NCBI RefSeq assembly: GCF_020782245.1
Contig: NZ_JAJGNP010000002.1
Location: forward strand, 248,001-312,000
Source: Sphingobium soli
GTDB lineage: Bacteria > Pseudomonadota > Alphaproteobacteria > Sphingomonadales > Sphingomonadaceae
Direction of reading: 5' to 3'
DNA length: 64,000 nucleotides
The translations under genes and the position numbers were made by a program. Numbering within the stretch: the first letter of the stretch is position 1; the number at the start of each line of letters is the position of its first letter. Below are positions 62,400 to 64,000 of this stretch, piece after piece. The notes under the pieces were generated by a model. It searched no databases. It was given only the letters and a program-made list of their open reading frames with translations, and was not told the origin of the DNA.

Positions 62400-62426
62400 C
62401 TAGCACTCGACATCGAAGAGTGCTAA
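62400..62426 (+). promoter_or_regulatory. CIRCE operator (HrcA binding site)
   Basis: CTAGCACTC - N9 - GAGTGCTAA at 62400-62426. Matches the CIRCE consensus TTAGCACTC-N9-GAGTGCTAA with one change. HrcA represses groESL here when chaperone supply is adequate. hrcA is outside the window. The 316-bp gap 62216-62531 holds this and the promoter, no gene. Confidence 0.95.
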
Positions 62427-62531
62427 CACAGGAAAGTTCATCGGGAGAAGGACCGGCGCGACGGATCAGCGGGCCTCTGGGCTTCGCCACCGCCGCTATC
62501 CCCTCCCATCGCCAAGGGAAAGGCACTTAAC

Positions 62532-62819
62532 ATGGCATTTCGTCCGTTGCACGACCGTGTTCTCGTTCGCCGCGTAGAAGCGGAAGAGAAGACTGCTGGT
62601 GGCATCATCATCCCCGACACCGCCAAGGAAAAGCCGCAGGAAGGCGAAATCGTGTCCGTCGGCACCGGTTCCAAGGCCGAAGACGGCAAGGTCACGCCGC
62701 TGGACGTCAAGACCGGCGACCGCATCCTGTTCGGCAAATGGTCAGGCACCGAAGTCAAGGTCGATGGCGAAGACCTGCTCATCATGAAGGAAAGCGACAT
62801 TCTGGGCGTCATCGCCTGA
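62532..62819 (+). CDS. groES: Co-chaperonin GroES
   Basis: 95 residues. Mobile loop with [16 protein letters not shown] and C-terminal [10 protein letters not shown]; start [16 protein letters not shown]. Forms the heptameric lid for GroEL. Controlled by CIRCE/HrcA upstream, and 50 bp before groEL. Confidence 0.97.
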   Translation: MAFRPLHDRVLVRRVEAEEKTAGGIIIPDTAKEKPQEGEIVSVGTGSKAEDGKVTPLDVKTGDRILFGKWSGTEVKVDGEDLLIMKESDILGVIA

Positions 62820-62863
62820 TCGCATCCCGCTTTTCCTAATATTCCCACTCATTCGAAAGGTAG

Positions 62864-64000
<1,137 letters not shown>

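Overview
The window is an uninterrupted piece of alphaproteobacterial chromosome, most likely from a sphingomonad (Sphingobium/Sphingomonas/Novosphingobium type). Several features point there: high GC content; CtrA with GANTC sites upstream; the alphaproteobacterial families TrcR (DUF1013), RcdA (DUF1465) and UPF0262; an SRP RNA next to dnaX; a VPAP-type PEP-CTERM surface protein; many small proteins of sphingomonad type; and an intergenic palindrome of a kind I recall from sphingomonad genomes. I see no transposase, integrase, phage gene, CRISPR array, attachment site or plasmid function. This is core, not accessory, DNA.

Layout. 1-9.5 kb: end of a DEAD-box RNA helicase; an LpxH-like phosphatase overlapping a GT4 glycosyltransferase; trcR; acyl-CoA ligase; msrA; a lipoprotein; the tRNA t6A synthase (Sua5/TsaC); a DUF815 ATPase; and a PQQ-type sugar dehydrogenase. 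9.5-16.4 kb: two very small proteins flanking a tandem-palindrome region; the minus-strand run M17 peptidase-MarR-NlpC/P60-argC; and rimO. 16.4-20 kb: a K+ channel, a degenerate NlpD and serS. 20-31.6 kb: a host-attachment-type protein, a serine-rich surface protein, dksA, PilZ, two DUF465 genes, rcdA, tamA-tamB and L-serine dehydratase. 31.8-40.4 kb: an outer-membrane protein, thioesterase, SRP RNA, dnaX-ybaB, lon, hupB, rlpA, tRNA-His and hisI. 40.4-46.7 kb: mostly membrane and housekeeping genes on the minus strand. 46.7-50.9 kb: a stress module of ECF41 sigma factor, AhpD-like protein, WrbA, pirin and a LysR regulator. 51-57.7 kb: ctrA, a PAS/MCP protein, a TonB receptor, dcd, cdd, a GH25-like protein and UPF0262. 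57.8-64 kb: dnaB, a DUF885 peptidase, a YghU-type GST and the CIRCE-controlled groES-groEL, with groEL cut by the window end.

How the genes relate. Cell-cycle control is well represented (trcR, rcdA, ctrA, Lon as the CcrM protease known in Caulobacter, plus clustered GANTC sites before ctrA). Envelope assembly is another theme (TamAB, NlpD-like, RlpA, NlpC/P60, TonB receptor, surface protein). Proteostasis and oxidative defence form a third (lon, groESL with CIRCE, msrA, msrC, WrbA, pirin, AhpD-like, YghU).

I did not find a clearly new multi-gene system. The best leads are regulatory. A match to the ECF41 promoter motif (TGTCACA-N16-CGTC) lies before the AhpD-like/ECF41 pair, with a six-unit 11-bp tandem repeat just upstream. 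Two near-identical palindromes 19 bp apart lie between two uncharacterised small-protein genes. Four GANTC sites fall within 81 bp before ctrA. Several proteins (DksA, NlpD, GH25-like) have visibly lost canonical metal or catalytic residues.
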